Both the position numbers and the translations under genes were made by a program. 64,000 nucleotides of DNA from Acanthornis magna (Eukaryota > Chordata > Aves > Passeriformes > Acanthizidae): contig JAWUZG010000036.1 of NCBI GenBank assembly GCA_036785705.1, positions 15,991,501 to 16,055,500 on the forward strand, given 5' to 3'. Within the stretch, counting starts at the first letter, position 1; every line of letters begins with the position of its first letter. Below are positions 47,001-60,200 of this stretch, piece by piece. The notes beneath the pieces are model-generated. The model searched no databases, was not told the DNA's origin, and worked only from the letters and a program-made list of their open reading frames with translations.

Positions 47001-48151
47001 ATATTACTCAGAAGCAATGCCTTTCTAGCATTTTTTCTATCTGCTGCTGTTTCTCTAAGCACACAGAAGTTAGACTCTGAGGGTAAAATTTTGGGTTCTA
47101 AAGTACTGACCCAGTCTGCTTTGGAAGGTGGGCACAATCTCATTAAAGTTTATACTCCGTTCTACTCTATTTGTTGGGTTTTTACTGCTGCAGATCCCAA
47201 AGACTGTTCAAGTGACAGTTTGGCTCTGGAGAAGTGAACCACTAGGCACCAAATAGTTTTTCCTACAGGTACAGAAGGTGAAGTTTCTTATCACGGTCTG
47301 GAAAGTTAACGTGAAACACGTGAATCATGAAAAAAAGAAATATTCCAAAACAGAGTGTTCAAAACATTGTGTTTAAAAAGGACAATCTCTTTTTCGAAGT
47401 TAAATTTTATAGTACCTGACTGAATCTCAGTTTGCTCAAAGGATCACTATTACTGGCTTATTTTGCCTTTGTTGATGTACGTGGAACAGTGTCACACATA
47501 TCATATATTATTTATTCCTATGTAAAAACCTGGGGGAAAGAGCTGTGTGGGTCAACATTTCAGAGTCTTTTCAAATAGTACAAGAGGAGAGATAGGAAAA
47601 ATAATAAATAAATGCAGACATTTTGAGACAAATGGCCACCTCAGAGCTGATTATAGAAGTAAGTATAATGAAGGCCCTCAAGTGCAATAGTGTTGCAGAT
47701 ATTAGCTGGAGGGAAAGTACGCTCTGAACAGAACATGACGGAAGAACAGCTCCAGAGGGAAAAAAAGAAGTATGTATGGTTTGAGTTTAAAACCATAACT
47801 CGTTTACATTAAGAGATCAATCACTGGGAAAATCCATTCTGCAGTGTTAGCCCATCAGTGAACAAGCTAATTGAACACAGAGCAAGCCAGAGCCTGGGTG
47901 GCCTCTTTTCTCTTTTATCTACACAGCAAAGCTCACAGCAGCTCCAAGATCCCCCTCTCTGCAAGCCCAGCGCCTTCAGACAGAGCGACCATCCGACTGA
48001 GCCCAAGGAACCTCATCTGTGAGCGCGTAATTTCTTTGAAACTCATTTCCCTGGTGCTGAGCGGGGCTTGAGAGCTGCGGTCGACAGTCACCAGCACTGG
48101 CAGCCGTGTGAGTCTGGTGCCCTGGCCATGGAGCAGGAGCTGGGTGGCCAC
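44074..48151. other. Unique AT-rich sequence
   Basis: No transposon or known coding sequence was seen. ORFs are at most 107 codons (plus 45902-46225). A T run lies at about 46976-46985. GC content rises from about 47.9 kb. Confidence 0.6.
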
Positions 48152-48177
48152 GCTGGAGCTGGAGCTGGAGCTGGAGC
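48152..48177 (+). repeat. (GCTGGA)4 hexanucleotide repeat
   Basis: Four perfect gctgga units plus gc in a GC-richer patch (about 47900-48220). Read on the minus strand it gives a serine run in a 101-codon frame (47933-48238) that I do not consider a gene. An aataaa string follows at about 48218. Confidence 0.9.
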
Positions 48178-51100
48178 AGAGGTGGCTTTGTCCAACACAG
48201 TGTTGTGAGCTCCTGAAATAAACACGCTTACGTAACATGCAGAATCATCCCATCTTTCCCCTATGTTCTTTTGGCAGAAACGCTCACAGGAAATATCCTG
48301 TTAGTGGAGATAAAAGGGTTGATTTTCTCTGCTCCTGGTAATACATAATTGCTTAATCGCAAGCACATAATTAAACTCCATTGGGAAGGTTACAGCAACA
48401 AATATTGCTGACCAAAGACCAGTTCCCCCAGAGAGGCAATATTTGCACCAGCTGTATTTTTTTTTTTAATAATGGGAGCAAGGAGAAATGCACAAAAAAA
48501 CCTGAATGTTTGGCAGGAGCTATGGAGGCATGGGGCAAGGGAGGCTGGACACAGCCAGAGAGGCACCAACAGAGGAAAGGGAAATAAGGTTTTAAATTAT
48601 TCCACTCACTAACTGAGCTGTTGGTGGAAGCCATGTCTCTGGAGAAGCGCTTCTTCTGTGCTGAGGAGGTCACCAAGCTCAGCAAGCTCCATAGAAGAGG
48701 CCTCTGATGCGCTGAGCATCCTCCCAGACAGTGACAGTACAGAAGGGTGTTCATGTGGATGGCATGAGGCCCAGGGGACCAAGGAGCCACCAGTGGCCAG
48801 AGCAACTGCAGCATATCCATGTCTGAAACAGCAGATTCAGTGGGGAGTCACAGCTCTGCAGTGCAGAGTGACCACTTGCTGCCACAGTGCCCAATCTGTC
48901 CCCTATGCAAGGAAACAGCCTGAAAGGAGCAAACAGAAAGCTGTTCTTCCCAGTGACACGAGGCACTTTTGCAAACTGGTGCATGAGTCATAACTCCTTT
49001 TATTGAAACTTGTTCTTCAGTCTTCTGGAAGTCAGAGCTAAAGATACTTTTTAATTTCTTTGTCATGTAAATTCTGTGTCACTACTGTATTAGGCACCCA
49101 CCACAAAGGAACAGTAGTTTGCTGAGACTGACAGACTTGTGTGCATGTCCACAACTCTGAGGCTTCCCTGGTAACTGTGTAAATGAATGAGGTCCTGTTT
49201 GTGCACGGAAGAACACTTCATTCATTTTTATCATTGGTGAACAAGAAAGTTTTAGAAGTTAAAAACAAAATAAAAACCTTCAGTGCACAAGAGGTGCTGT
49301 GTTCCTAACAGAGAGAAGACAGTCAGCTCCAGTTTGTGGTAGACAGTCTATAAGAGCAAGTAAAGAGCATCACTTTGCAGCCTGCAGAGCAAAAGAAGAA
49401 AAATCTCTGCTTTAGAAAATGGTGCTTGGTTTGAGCTGACAAGAAATATTTCAATAACAGGTTGTGGAGAATGTAACTTCAAAGTTTGGAAGTCAATGGA
49501 GTTTTGGAAGCAGTTGCTGAAATTTGCATCCAAAAGTGATTTAACTTCCCCAGTAAGTGATGTGTACACATGGCATACACCACTAAACCACATATGCACT
49601 CAATGTATGAATTCCCTCTTTCTTGACTTCCCATTCCAGCTTTAACATTTTTTCCAGCACAAAAAAAAAATTAATCAAGCTTGCAATAGGATGTGTGTAT
49701 AAACGCCAAAGAAAAAATTAAAATCAGCTGCTATTTGAAAATTACTGAGCCTGGAGTACTTTGTTTGGATTCTTAATGCCCTGTAAATCCTGTACACCAT
49801 TGTGGGTAACCAGTTAAAGGAAGAACTCTTTAAGCCAAAGCTATTCCAGGTTTGTTTAACTTTCTTTGGTAGTATGACCTTTTATAGTGACCAAAATGGT
49901 TATAAAATCATCAGGATCCATGGGGCAAACTGTTCTTCTGTGAACTGATTCCTTACAGTATGGTAATTCATTTTAAAAGCATTTTCTTTGCTCCTGCCAG
50001 GGAGGAAACATTCTGGCCAGGAAAGAGAAAATGGGGGGGACATGCTGGAGAATGCATTGCCTAATAAATTCTTTCGCCCAACTTACTCTCCTGAGAAAGT
50101 GAGATTTCCTGGGACCATATGGAAGCAGAATGGCAACAGCCTGCAGTATGTGAAAGGTTTCTGCAGCAAAACAGAATTCCTTTCTCTTAGCCTAAAAGTA
50201 CAATCAAAGCATCTCACTCAAAGTTTTTAGGAGAGATCTTTCTTTTGAGAACTTGTCAGCATAATTATGGTAGGAAAAAATTTACCAAAACAAATCTTCA
50301 CTTTATGAATGCTGGTAGCTGTCATCTCTAAAAATGTTTAGATACAATACAGGAAGAAAATGAGACAGAAAAGTTTTCATCTTTTTTAATAGTCTAAAAT
50401 TAACACCATTGCTACTAAATAAGAAGGGACATTTGGAAGAAAAACAGGCAGTCATTTTTCTCTTGATATTATTTTAAATGAGTTCATTTGTACCTGTACA
50501 CGTAAATTAAATGTTAGTGAAAGATGCAGAGGCTTGAGCCTCATCTCAGTTGGTGGAAAATTCTCTCTGTTACATTTTCCTTCACTCCCTTTTATTTTTT
50601 TCTTCTGAGTAGTGTGCTATCTTCCTCGAACACATGGGAAGGTGCATGTCCAATCACCACAAAACAAGTAGAGGCCAGGAAGGTAGTAGCCACTCTGAAA
50701 GCAGAGGTCCATGTCACCTTCTGTGTGGCCGGAACAGTAGAGCCACCTGTGATGTTTCGTTTCCATGACCATGTCCTTAATCCTTCTTTTTGGTGGGAAG
50801 GGTAATACTAATGGAAGATACAGGCTGGCAGCTCTTAATTTGCATCAGGATTTAATAATCTTAGTTTGCTGCATGACTCACCCCAGCAGTGAGGTGAGGA
50901 GAGCAGTGTGTGCCAGAGCCAGGGTCTACCCAGCCCCTGCCTGCTGCAGGGCAGCAGAGTGGATCAGTGTCCAGCGAGAAGTGTCAGGGTGGGAATATGG
51001 AGGAAAAGGACATATTTTCATGCAGAGCAGCATGCATTTACCTCTCTCCCTAGTTCCCTCACACTTATATTTTCGAAGTCTGCTACCACCTATCTTAAAA

Positions 51101-52391
51101 GCGTGTTAGATGTTCTGGGCCTGATAAGCAGCACACCACAAGCAAACAGGAATGCTGTTTTTCAGAGATATAAACCATATGATGCTGGGCATGGACTCTG
51201 AACTCATCTGCAGCATAATGGGCATCTTTTTGATGATATCCCACAGAGCAATCACAAACCGTTGTGAGGTAACAAAACCCTCCCAGGATAAAATGCAATA
51301 GCACTGCAGTCAGTTACAATCACTTGGCACAGCTAGAGTTTTGCTCCTACTGGGATGGGAAAAGGACCTGAAATATCAAGGCCTACTGAAATACCTCGTG
51401 GTGGACATCAATGATGCAAATGCAATTAATATTTCTGCCTGGTCTATAATGACTTTGCTCTCCTAATGCAGTAGGGTAGTTAGAAAAGCAATGGCACATA
51501 ATGGCACATAAACACTTTCCAAGTGGCTGTCCTATTAAGGTTATGCAAGACCCAGGGCAGTCCTCTGCAATGTGATGTCAGCTCTGGCTCCTGGCCTGAC
51601 ACACAGTTACACAACAGGACAAGGCAAGGGCAGAAAATGGAGGCGCTCTGAAGTTCTCAATTTTTTGAATTACAGTTTAAGCACAGAGCTTCTGTTGCCA
51701 TCACTGAGAAAATGTCAGACAGGTAAACAGCAGTGGGGGGATTTATGGTCAGGCTCAGACATTATTTCTTTTTTTCCTTTTCTACTTACTATTCTTTATT
51801 GTTCTTTTCATGTATCTGTACTTATTTTCGCTCTCTGAGAGTCTTGGCAGGGGAGCAAAAGAAGCTCAAAAGTACATAGGTTATGACTGAGTAATACTCT
51901 ACTAAAGGCAGGGAATCTCTCTTTTTTCTTTTTTTTTTCATTATTTTTATGGGTTTTTTTCTTTGTGCACGAGCTGTTAGCCTAGAAGCCCTACTGGTAT
52001 TTAGCATTCCTTCCACACTGGTTAATTCATGCTGGTTACACGAAGCACGTGGTGGGGATTTGGCCCAGCATTAGGAGAGATCCCAAGCAGGGAAAGGAAA
52101 TACCATGTCAGGCTGCACAGAAAAGGAAATGCAGCAATCAACACAAACCTTTTTCCTCACTGCTCACTTAAGCCCCCTGCATTACAGCAATGAATGCTGA
52201 ATATATGTGGATGTGTGTCTGAGGCAGAGGAGAACCCCAGGTGCCGCCCTTAGAGGACAGGCTGTGCTCCTCTCATTTCCCAGTGCTGTTTGAAGAGATC
52301 AGGGCTCTCATCTGGGAGCAACGGTCATCTTTCCTGCATTAGCCAGCCTTTTTGAATGCTTTTTGTCCTCCCTCAACTTAAAACCGTGTAG
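48178..52391. other. Unique AT-rich sequence
   Basis: There is a candidate conserved non-coding stretch at about 48330-48420. The longest ORF is minus 48371-48820 (149 codons), which overlaps others and is unrecognised. It contains a 10-bp tandem duplication at 51491-51510 and a T-rich run near 51919-51960. No transposon was seen. Confidence 0.55.
51491..51510. repeat. 10-bp tandem duplication
   Basis: atggcacata occurs twice head to tail. Confidence 0.9.
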
Positions 52392-52444
52392 GTGACCCTG
52401 GCTGAGGAGGAAGTTGCCCAGGGTGAGTGGGGATTATGTGCTTC

Positions 52445-52819
52445 TCAGATGAAGCCCCGAGGGTCCTCGGGAGGCCAAAGGGGTGTGGAGGAGCTATGGA
52501 TTCTCTTTAGTGGTGCTGGTGAAAGAGGTCTGCATGGGATGGGCACGGGGCTGCTGGCCTTGCCCTCTGGACTCCACACCACAGCCTGGGCAGAGGACTG
52601 GGCTGGCAGCACAACCACAGGCAGGAGAACCAGGACCTGCAGCACCTGCAGCCTGAGCAAGGGGAAAGACAGCAAAGACGGGTAGAAAGTACCACTATCT
52701 GTATTCCAGCTCTTGGACTTATTACCCAAAGGGAAGAGCTCTGCCCAATGAAAAGTGTTTTCTCCAAAATTCTTGATAGCCAGGAGCCATATGGAGCCCA
52801 GGGCTTCCCTGTTCTTCAA
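52445..52819 (-). other. 124-codon open frame with acceptor-like tract and leader-like hydrophobic stretch
   Basis: On the minus strand the tract tgctgtctttccccttgctcag looks like a good splice acceptor near 52650. After it the frame encodes LQVLQVLVLLPVVVLPAQSS, a hydrophobic stretch with a signal-peptide-like A/S exit, then a proline/serine-rich tail (VVWSPEGKASSPVPIPCRP...PPEDPRGFI) ending at a stop near 52445. No strong donor or near polyadenylation signal was seen, and a 97-codon plus-strand frame overlaps it. I recognise no family. It is most likely chance in a GC-richer patch, but it is the most gene-like frame here. Confidence 0.18.
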
Positions 52820-55800
52820 AACACAGATTGCTTCTTAATTCCCTTATTTTTCCATCGGGCTGTCTAAAGAGCTTGACTATTCACTCAATCACTCAATCAG
52901 GAGAATGCATTTGCTTGACATGTTGGAGTCCCATCTCCCCATAAGTGTAGTTATCCTTTCCACTTACTCCCAGATTGCATCTTGTCAGAATAAAGCTTTG
53001 AAACTTTTCAGACAAAATCAGTATTGGTAAGGAAGGTTTAAATTGTAAGCACTGATAAAGTTCAGTCTGAAATACACATTTTGCCTCCAATTATCTGCTA
53101 CAATTTTATGTCTTCGTTTATCTCTGATACATACCAGCTAGCATTACTTTATTTTGGTGGTAACTTGGAAGAAGACATCACAGAAAAACCACTCAGCCAA
53201 AGATTTCCCAGTAAGTGAAGAAAATCACACCTGAAGCACAAAACCACGTATTCGATATGAAATCAGAAAGAGTAAAACCTTGGATTTGAAAAACCCTGAA
53301 GTTTTGTGGAATGTTTGATCCTGATCAGATCTGTGTGGCTTGAGCCTTTGTGAGTCATTGTACGTTGGGGATTTCTTATGATAAAGAAAATCCAGGCCTG
53401 TATGGTCAAGAGCCCTGGAAGTATATGCATTAAAACAGAATAAACCAATTCAGAGAACTGGCTGTTTTCCTTTTGTTCCATGTGTACATCCTCAACATCT
53501 GTGTTAACCATCCTTGTTAAAATTTTTTGTGCAGGGTGTGTATTTTATACTCTGACACCTTGGTACAAACATTTTTTTGTCAGAATTGGGGCACATTTAT
53601 GCTTGCAATCAAACTACCTATTCTGGATTTCATGTGTCTGAACTTGTGCATGTCTATGAAAAAAGATAATCTTTTCTGCTTCTCCTCTAGTTCTCACAAT
53701 TCAACTGGAACCGTCATTCAGGCAAAAGAGACCTTCTCAGAGAAAAGCAGCTGTCTTTGTCCTGGTTTATAAAAAAACCCCTGGATTTTTCTGAAGTAAT
53801 ACAAATTCCTTGCATTTTATAAAAAAAACTTGTTCCACTTGAATGCTAATGCTACCTCCAAATGATGTGTTTGAGTGTGTGTGTATGTGTTTGTGTGGCT
53901 TTGAAAGAAGCCCTTCACAAAATCTGTTTGCATCAGAGATGTAACTGCTGGACTTCCATCTGAATGTTGCTATTGTTCTCATCTCCATCACATTTTCTTT
54001 TCCAGCCATTTTCAGATGTGACTTTCCAACCACAAGAAATTGTTTTGAGTCGGTAGCAGCCTAATTCATCTAGATTTTCTTTGTTTGAAAGAAGATTTTA
54101 GTGCCAAATGAAAGGAAGGGATTTTATTGCCAACTCCTAAGTTGCTATGGGGCAAAATACAGGCAAAAGAGTATATTTCCATAGATCAAGGTCCACAAGA
54201 GAGGATAATTTTTTTTTCAGATTACTGGCTTTAGTCTGCCTTGACATAAATCATCCTTACTGTGCTTGGAAAGAACAGGAATCAGGCCATCCAGTGATAA
54301 ACTGAGCTGTCATGTAGTCACACCCAAGTCTGTCAATCCTGGCACTATTTTGTCTAACTTGTTCTTTAATACCTCTGAATAACTCTGGAATAGCTTGCGC
54401 CCCTCAGCAAGCTAGTCCAGTTTTTTCTGCTCTTACAGTCCCCACTTTCTAGCCTGTATCTCTTTCAGGCTGTCTAAGATCCTCCGTTTCTGAGAAATTA
54501 GATGAGTTCGGCTGACATCAGTGAAGTTTCACCATTAAACATGCTTTGAAGGTATGACCTAGTACTGTCAAAACTCAGTCCTTTCACTTGCCTCTTAATT
54601 TTGCTCTGTTCCTACTCTTTATCTCTTGATAGATTCACAATGTTCCTTCCACTCACTTTAACATCTAAGCAGTGTGAAAGTGCTGATGCTCACTCCTACA
54701 TACCATCATCAGCATTCAGCTCTCTTCTTCTGTTCATATTTCTGAAACTTTCAGATCTTCATCTTCACACATGCCCACTACAGCATTCTGCTGGGAATCT
54801 AAAAAACATAACAGGCATATAAAGAAGTTTCTGAGGTTATTTTCCAGCCTTGTATTTCTGAGCAAATAAACCTCCTTTTTGTGACCCTCACCTGGTTTCC
54901 TGAGTTCAATTTTTTAGGAATTACCTTTAATACCACTCATCGGGCAAGAGCTCTGCGTTTTCCTCTGTCATTAAGTCTATCTACTCACCTCTGTCATAAC
55001 CTCAGCCTTCACTGTCCGTTTTGCCTGTTGTCCAGGGGGAACTTTTATGTTTTCTTCACTTTGTCGTTTTTGAACGCACAGTTTCAGGTGTCCTTGTCCT
55101 TCTGGAAAGAAGAAGGCTGGTCATCCGTGTGATTTCAGTCCTTTCCTTAAACCCCTCTCTGACTGCAAATGTCTAATTACAAGATACGAGGTACTACTAT
55201 CTTCTTGAATTAACTTATTTGACAAGTTTGAACACAATTACACCATAAATCATTGCCAAATGCCAGGGTGCACATATGCTAACTTTGTAAGAATTACTTC
55301 CCTATCACCACTGCCTTAATCTTTCCCCTACTAATCTTCTAATTCCTCATTCATTATGTCTTGTCTTGAATAAGTAGAGTGAGGCACAAATGTAATATCA
55401 TTTACTATGTGTTTGCACAGATGCTCACATCTCTATTTTAAATAATTTCACTCCTCTGCTGAGATTGTTTGCTGTATTAGAAGCCCAGCATGGCCTAGGA
55501 GTGAGCTAAAATCCCTAGAGCTCAGCCTGCATTTCACAGTGACATCTCTGGAATGTTCCTGCCATGTGCTCCTAGGTTCAGCAGGGCCGAGTATGGAGAA
55601 AGTCTCATAGTCATGGTTCAAGTTTTGTGCCACAGCCGTGGTGCACAGGCAGACTGTGCTGGCACCAGTGAGGCACCCTCCTCAAGGAAAAGGTTACCTT
55701 TGTATTTTGACTGCTGTGTAAGATACAGACAAGATGAGCAACTTTTCCTTAGGTTTGATCTGAGAACAGCTGACAGTCTTAACCCCCCAAAAAGGGACTC

Positions 55801-57078
55801 TCTGAGCCATAGACTTTACAGTACATACCAGTTTTTGCTGGGTAAGTTTTCCCATCTTGGAGGCCTGCTATGGAGACTGCTTATTTGTTTGTTGTCAGGC
55901 TGATTGTTTATTTTGGACTTTGATTAAATAAAAACATATTAACCTTCAGCACTTACACAGAACTGTTTATAGATAGCAGTTTGCAAATTATTTAAAGACA
56001 AGAGAAGTCAGAAGCCTGTTTGAAAATCTGGTTGGTCATAATTCACATGGTCCCAAGGTCTTTTTAGTTTTTTTTTTTTGCTCATTTCACTGTTTGTTTT
56101 TGTCCTAGCAATAACTTTTTGTAGACTTGCTTTGTCTGTTAGGCTCTGTGTCTATCGTTATACACATTTATTGTCAGTCTGCTGTAACCTGTACATCTGC
56201 ACTCCTTCACTTTCTTACCTGCTCCAGCATTTCCTGTGCCTTCCTCTGATAAAATTTATCACTTTATCAAAACAAACCTAATACTGATACCTTCCAACAC
56301 TTAGGCAAGTACCTTAGCACAGAGAAAATTTTGAACTTGTTGAGAAGGGACCACAGTGACTGGGGTGCTTCAGTGGGAATATTTGCCTTCAGGGACTGAT
56401 GGAATGACAGGAGCTTACAGAATGGGCTGCCGCTAGCAAATGTTATATAGGAATAGCAGATGCACCCAGTTATCTCCATCAAAGATGCAGTCAATCTCAC
56501 ATTAGTCCCTATCCATCTGAAAAAAGCATCTCTGCAAGGCAGCCACAAGCAGTTAAACATCAATAGGAGCCAGGCTGGTCGAGTCCATTTAGCTCTTGCA
56601 GGGAAGAAACATTCAGAAGGCTACAGAAAATCTAATAAAAACACTTCTGCTTTGGGCCATGAGCAGAAACCTGAATCAAAGAAAAAAAAGCCTGAAAACT
56701 TCTTTCTGTTTTGTTGCCCACCTGCAGAATCACTGGCTATCTAAATGAGAGCAATATATCCTAGCAACATGACCTGAGTGCAGATATGGCTAGTGGCAGA
56801 GCTCAGCCTGGCTGCCAAGCAGCCTCATGCACCAGAGATCTCTGAGATCTGCTCCTCTCAGGGTGTTAAAGACACAAAAATCTCCTTCCTCACGCCTTCC
56901 TGTTCTTCTCAAAAGCAGGCCCAATACACACAATTAAATAGACTGTCTTCCAGGAACATCAGCATTTATTCTGAAAACAGAGGAAACGAGAACTGTCACA
57001 GTTTCCTTGTTACTTGTAGCACTGCTGACAGAAACAAAAATGTGGAAGCAGAAGGAAAGTAAAACGCAAGCATATTTA
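52820..57078. other. Unique AT-rich sequence
   Basis: ORFs are at most 116 codons (plus 55553-55903) and unrecognised. An 8-bp tandem pair (actcaatc) lies at 52883-52898, a (TG)n-like tract at 53873-53898 and a T run near 56070-56080. No transposon was seen until the CR1 tail. Confidence 0.6.
53873..53898 (+). repeat. Interrupted (TG)n microsatellite
   Basis: tgtgtgtgtgtatgtgtttgtgtgg, with two interruptions. Confidence 0.8.
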
Positions 57079-57173
57079 GAATCATAGAATATCCTAAGTT
57101 GGAAGAAACCCACAAAAGTCATAGATTTAAGCTCCTGGCCCTGTACAGGACAACTCTGAAAAATCACACCATA
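57079..57173 (-). mobile_element. Very short CR1 3'-tail insertion
   Basis: agaatcatagaatatcctaa, then gttggaagaaacccacaaaa, then 'ctcctggccctgtacaggaca' and 'aatcacacc' are in order for the reverse complement of the CR1 3' untranslated region. Only about 95 bp is present, followed by atttattttt. It is an extreme 5' truncation. Confidence 0.85.
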
Positions 57174-57186
57174 ATTTATTTTTTTT

Positions 57187-57209
57187 TTGTGATCACCACA
57201 TGATCACAA
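57187..57209. repeat. 9-bp perfect inverted repeat beside the CR1 tail
   Basis: ttgtgatca (57187-57195), spacer ccaca, tgatcacaa (57201-57209). It directly follows the T run at the truncated end of the CR1 fragment. Confidence 0.85.
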
Positions 57210-60200
57210 CCATTAGTGCTCAATGGATGACGATTTTCTCATCATGACAGAAGGAAAAATACTCCTCAAGCAAAGTAGGCTTTCCTCTGTTTCGGCAGAA
57301 GTATATTATCACAAGGACAAATATAGCAAAGAATGCTTTCACCAGGTGCTGTTAACTTTGAGAAGATCTGACCAAAAAAAACTTAGTAAAGCTCTTTGTG
57401 TCTGGTGTGTGCTATTTAAAGAATAATGCTGGACATGCTAATGCAGGTCGACCATCACGAAGGAGCGCAGTTATGTGCAGCTAGATGGATTTGGATTAAT
57501 TTGGGTGGTGTGTAGGCCTTTGAGTCCCTTGCTGGGAAGAACACAGGAAACAAAGGAATTTGATCCTTCATTTAAACAGTCATATGTCAGAGAGCTAGGG
57601 TGAGCTTGATTATTTCAAGTTTGACTTTGAATTGGGTAGCAGGGTTTATTTGTGGTGTCTTACACTAAGAAGGTCAGAGAAACTGGAATAACACCTAGAA
57701 GTTCTCTTCTGTGTTCTTTAATTCATGGTCTCCATCCCCACCTCTTCAATTCTGCAGGTAATTTGCACATCCCTTTAAATAAGATATTATCTATTTTTTA
57801 GGAAAAAAACCAAAATGCCAGAAGTGAACAATAAACTAAACAATACCACCTCTTTATTCCAATGGAATATATACTTTTACTACTTCAAATTCCTCACTTG
57901 TAAGTTTTCCAATTTTGTGGTGTTACAAAGCTTTGGAAATTTCACTGTGGATTCTGAGGCCCACGTGCTGCAAAAAGCTTTTTCAGTAAAGCAGCTTTGC
58001 TTGGAAATAGTTCCTTTTCCTATAAAATCAGTCAGAGCACTCACCAAAATGAGACAAATTCAGGAATTTCCTCTTTCATCCTGCTGTCACACAGAGCGTA
58101 GACCTTATCACTTCTTGCCATGCCAAATGCCTGCATGCCCATCACCCTCTCTAAGGAGCTCTTAGGTGAAGAACACACTTTCTGGTTATCACATGTGAAA
58201 TCAGAGTTGCAGATCCTTTGCGGTATGACAGAATGGACCCAGTCCTCATTGTCAGCTCTCCTGACTACTTTGGCACACAGTGAGACTTGGAGTGCTTGGT
58301 TTATACTTTTCTCACAGCAGTTTTGCAAATGCTTAATAAAAGGTAGTACAAATTTCTGATGATTCTTTCATGCACTTTTGTTCATCTTTCAGTTCTTCTG
58401 TACTTGTGTTCATCTCGTTTTTGACAACCAGACACATAGATAAAAATATTAAGCTGAAGAGTAATAAAAGTACAAAGTTGCCTGCAGGTAAAGGTCAAAG
58501 GTCCTGCAAAAAGGATCACATTAGCAAAAAAAGTGACAGGCAGACACCACAGAGGAGGCCAACACAGGCAAATCAAAACCACTAGCTTTGTCTTCTTTAA
58601 GCTTTTCTTCTCAAGATATGCAAGTGCATCTGGTCTGCATTTGGGTATTGGAGTACTGCCTGTGGATATAAGCCTATACACCTTGAAACACATTGAAGAA
58701 CAAGGACCAGTGAGAGGTTATAAACAGCTCTTAATTGACGTACGGATCTTAGACCTAAAGAAGGAACATTCTCATTTTCTCTTTGCTTGTCTATCCGTCT
58801 CTTTTTTTAACTCACATTTTCCATGGAAACTAAACCTTGCTGGGAATTAAGCATTGACAGAAATAAGCTCAATTTAGTGGAAGGAAGAAGTTGCTCTATT
58901 ATGCCGGCTCTAACTCGAACACCATTATAATTTTTTTTGAGGAAATGACAGTGAATGTAAAGACTCTCTTGCCCTTGTGCATAGCTGACCTCTGCTTATG
59001 CTACTTTTCCTGGGAGGAGAAAGACAGACCACTGCTTTTGACCTTTTCAATACACCAGAAGGAAGAGAGGCAGTTTAATACGAGAAGGAACCCTGAAAGT
59101 AACAGCTGTGACCTCCACTGATCTTCTCAGCAGTCACACGCCAAAGAGAAGGAAGAAGTAATTGAGTTGCCTCCTAAGATCTGGGGTTGTTTGAGAGCAA
59201 CAAAAAAAGAAATCTTGTCAAACCAGATGCAAAGCTGTGGTACCTGTACAAAGAGGACGAGACAGGAGAGAGGACTGGGAGGAGAAAAAGTCCTTTGCTG
59301 TGTGGAACAAGTTTTGATGCTATAGGTCTGTGACTTGCTTGAAGTACAGCCTTTCTGTATACTTCTGCCAGACTGTTGTTCTAGTGCTTGAATGGGAGAA
59401 ATTACTGCAAATCCAATAGTCCCACTGTTCAGATATTTTGATGTCCTTGGATCGTGGCTTCTAATGTTTGAAGTGCTGTTGCCTTCACTCTTGGAGACAG
59501 ACAATGTTTCTGCAGAGGTGGGAGAGGGACTGATCTAGTGTATGCAAAGAAAGAGGATATTACTCATTGCTACTCTGAAGCAGAGACATTTTTTGGAAAA
59601 GAGTGTAGAGACTGCGACCTACTCCATTCCTCGGAGTCTTAGGGCAGGAAGTAATCCAAGGATGATAGAATAATAGAATAATTTCTGTCCTTTGTTACTA
59701 TCACTGAATGCTTTGGAGAGATGAAGAAGACAATGAAAATCTGAATGGATTTCCATTATTTTGCCCCCAGAACTGAAGTGCTTATACAACATAGACAATA
59801 ATACTTATCAAGTACTGAATTCCCTCCTCCTTGCTGTCTTCCTCCACCACATTTCATATTTGTTTGTAAGAACAGATTGTTCTTCTGAGATGTCTCTGAA
59901 CCTGGCAATGCCTCAAAAACGCACTGCTCAGTTATACAAGTGACAGCTATGAACACTAAAGCTGGCTGCATACATTACACACCCAGTTTATCCAAGATGT
60001 AATTCAAGACAGGCCATTTATTTAGTTCAACTACATGTAAAGCAGAGCAACACTGTGCAGGAATGCACAAGATCAGGAAGAAGGCTTTAAGTAGTGTTCA
60101 TTCATGTTTGCACACGTCTTGTAGGGAAGTACAATATGTTGGGGATTTTCTGGGCCAAATGTTTCAAGTTGTTTCAACTTACTTTCTGCTAGATAAACAC

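Noticed and set aside
47933..48238. Minus frame with an eight-serine run
   Set aside because: The run is just the (GCTGGA)n microsatellite read in reverse; no other protein feature.
55553..55903. 116-codon plus frame in an otherwise AT-rich stretch
   Set aside because: No domain, no acceptor or donor context and no recognisable similarity.
59668..59690. gatagaataatagaataatt as a CR1 terminal octamer array
   Set aside because: Short A/T-rich string without the neighbouring CR1 3' untranslated sequence.
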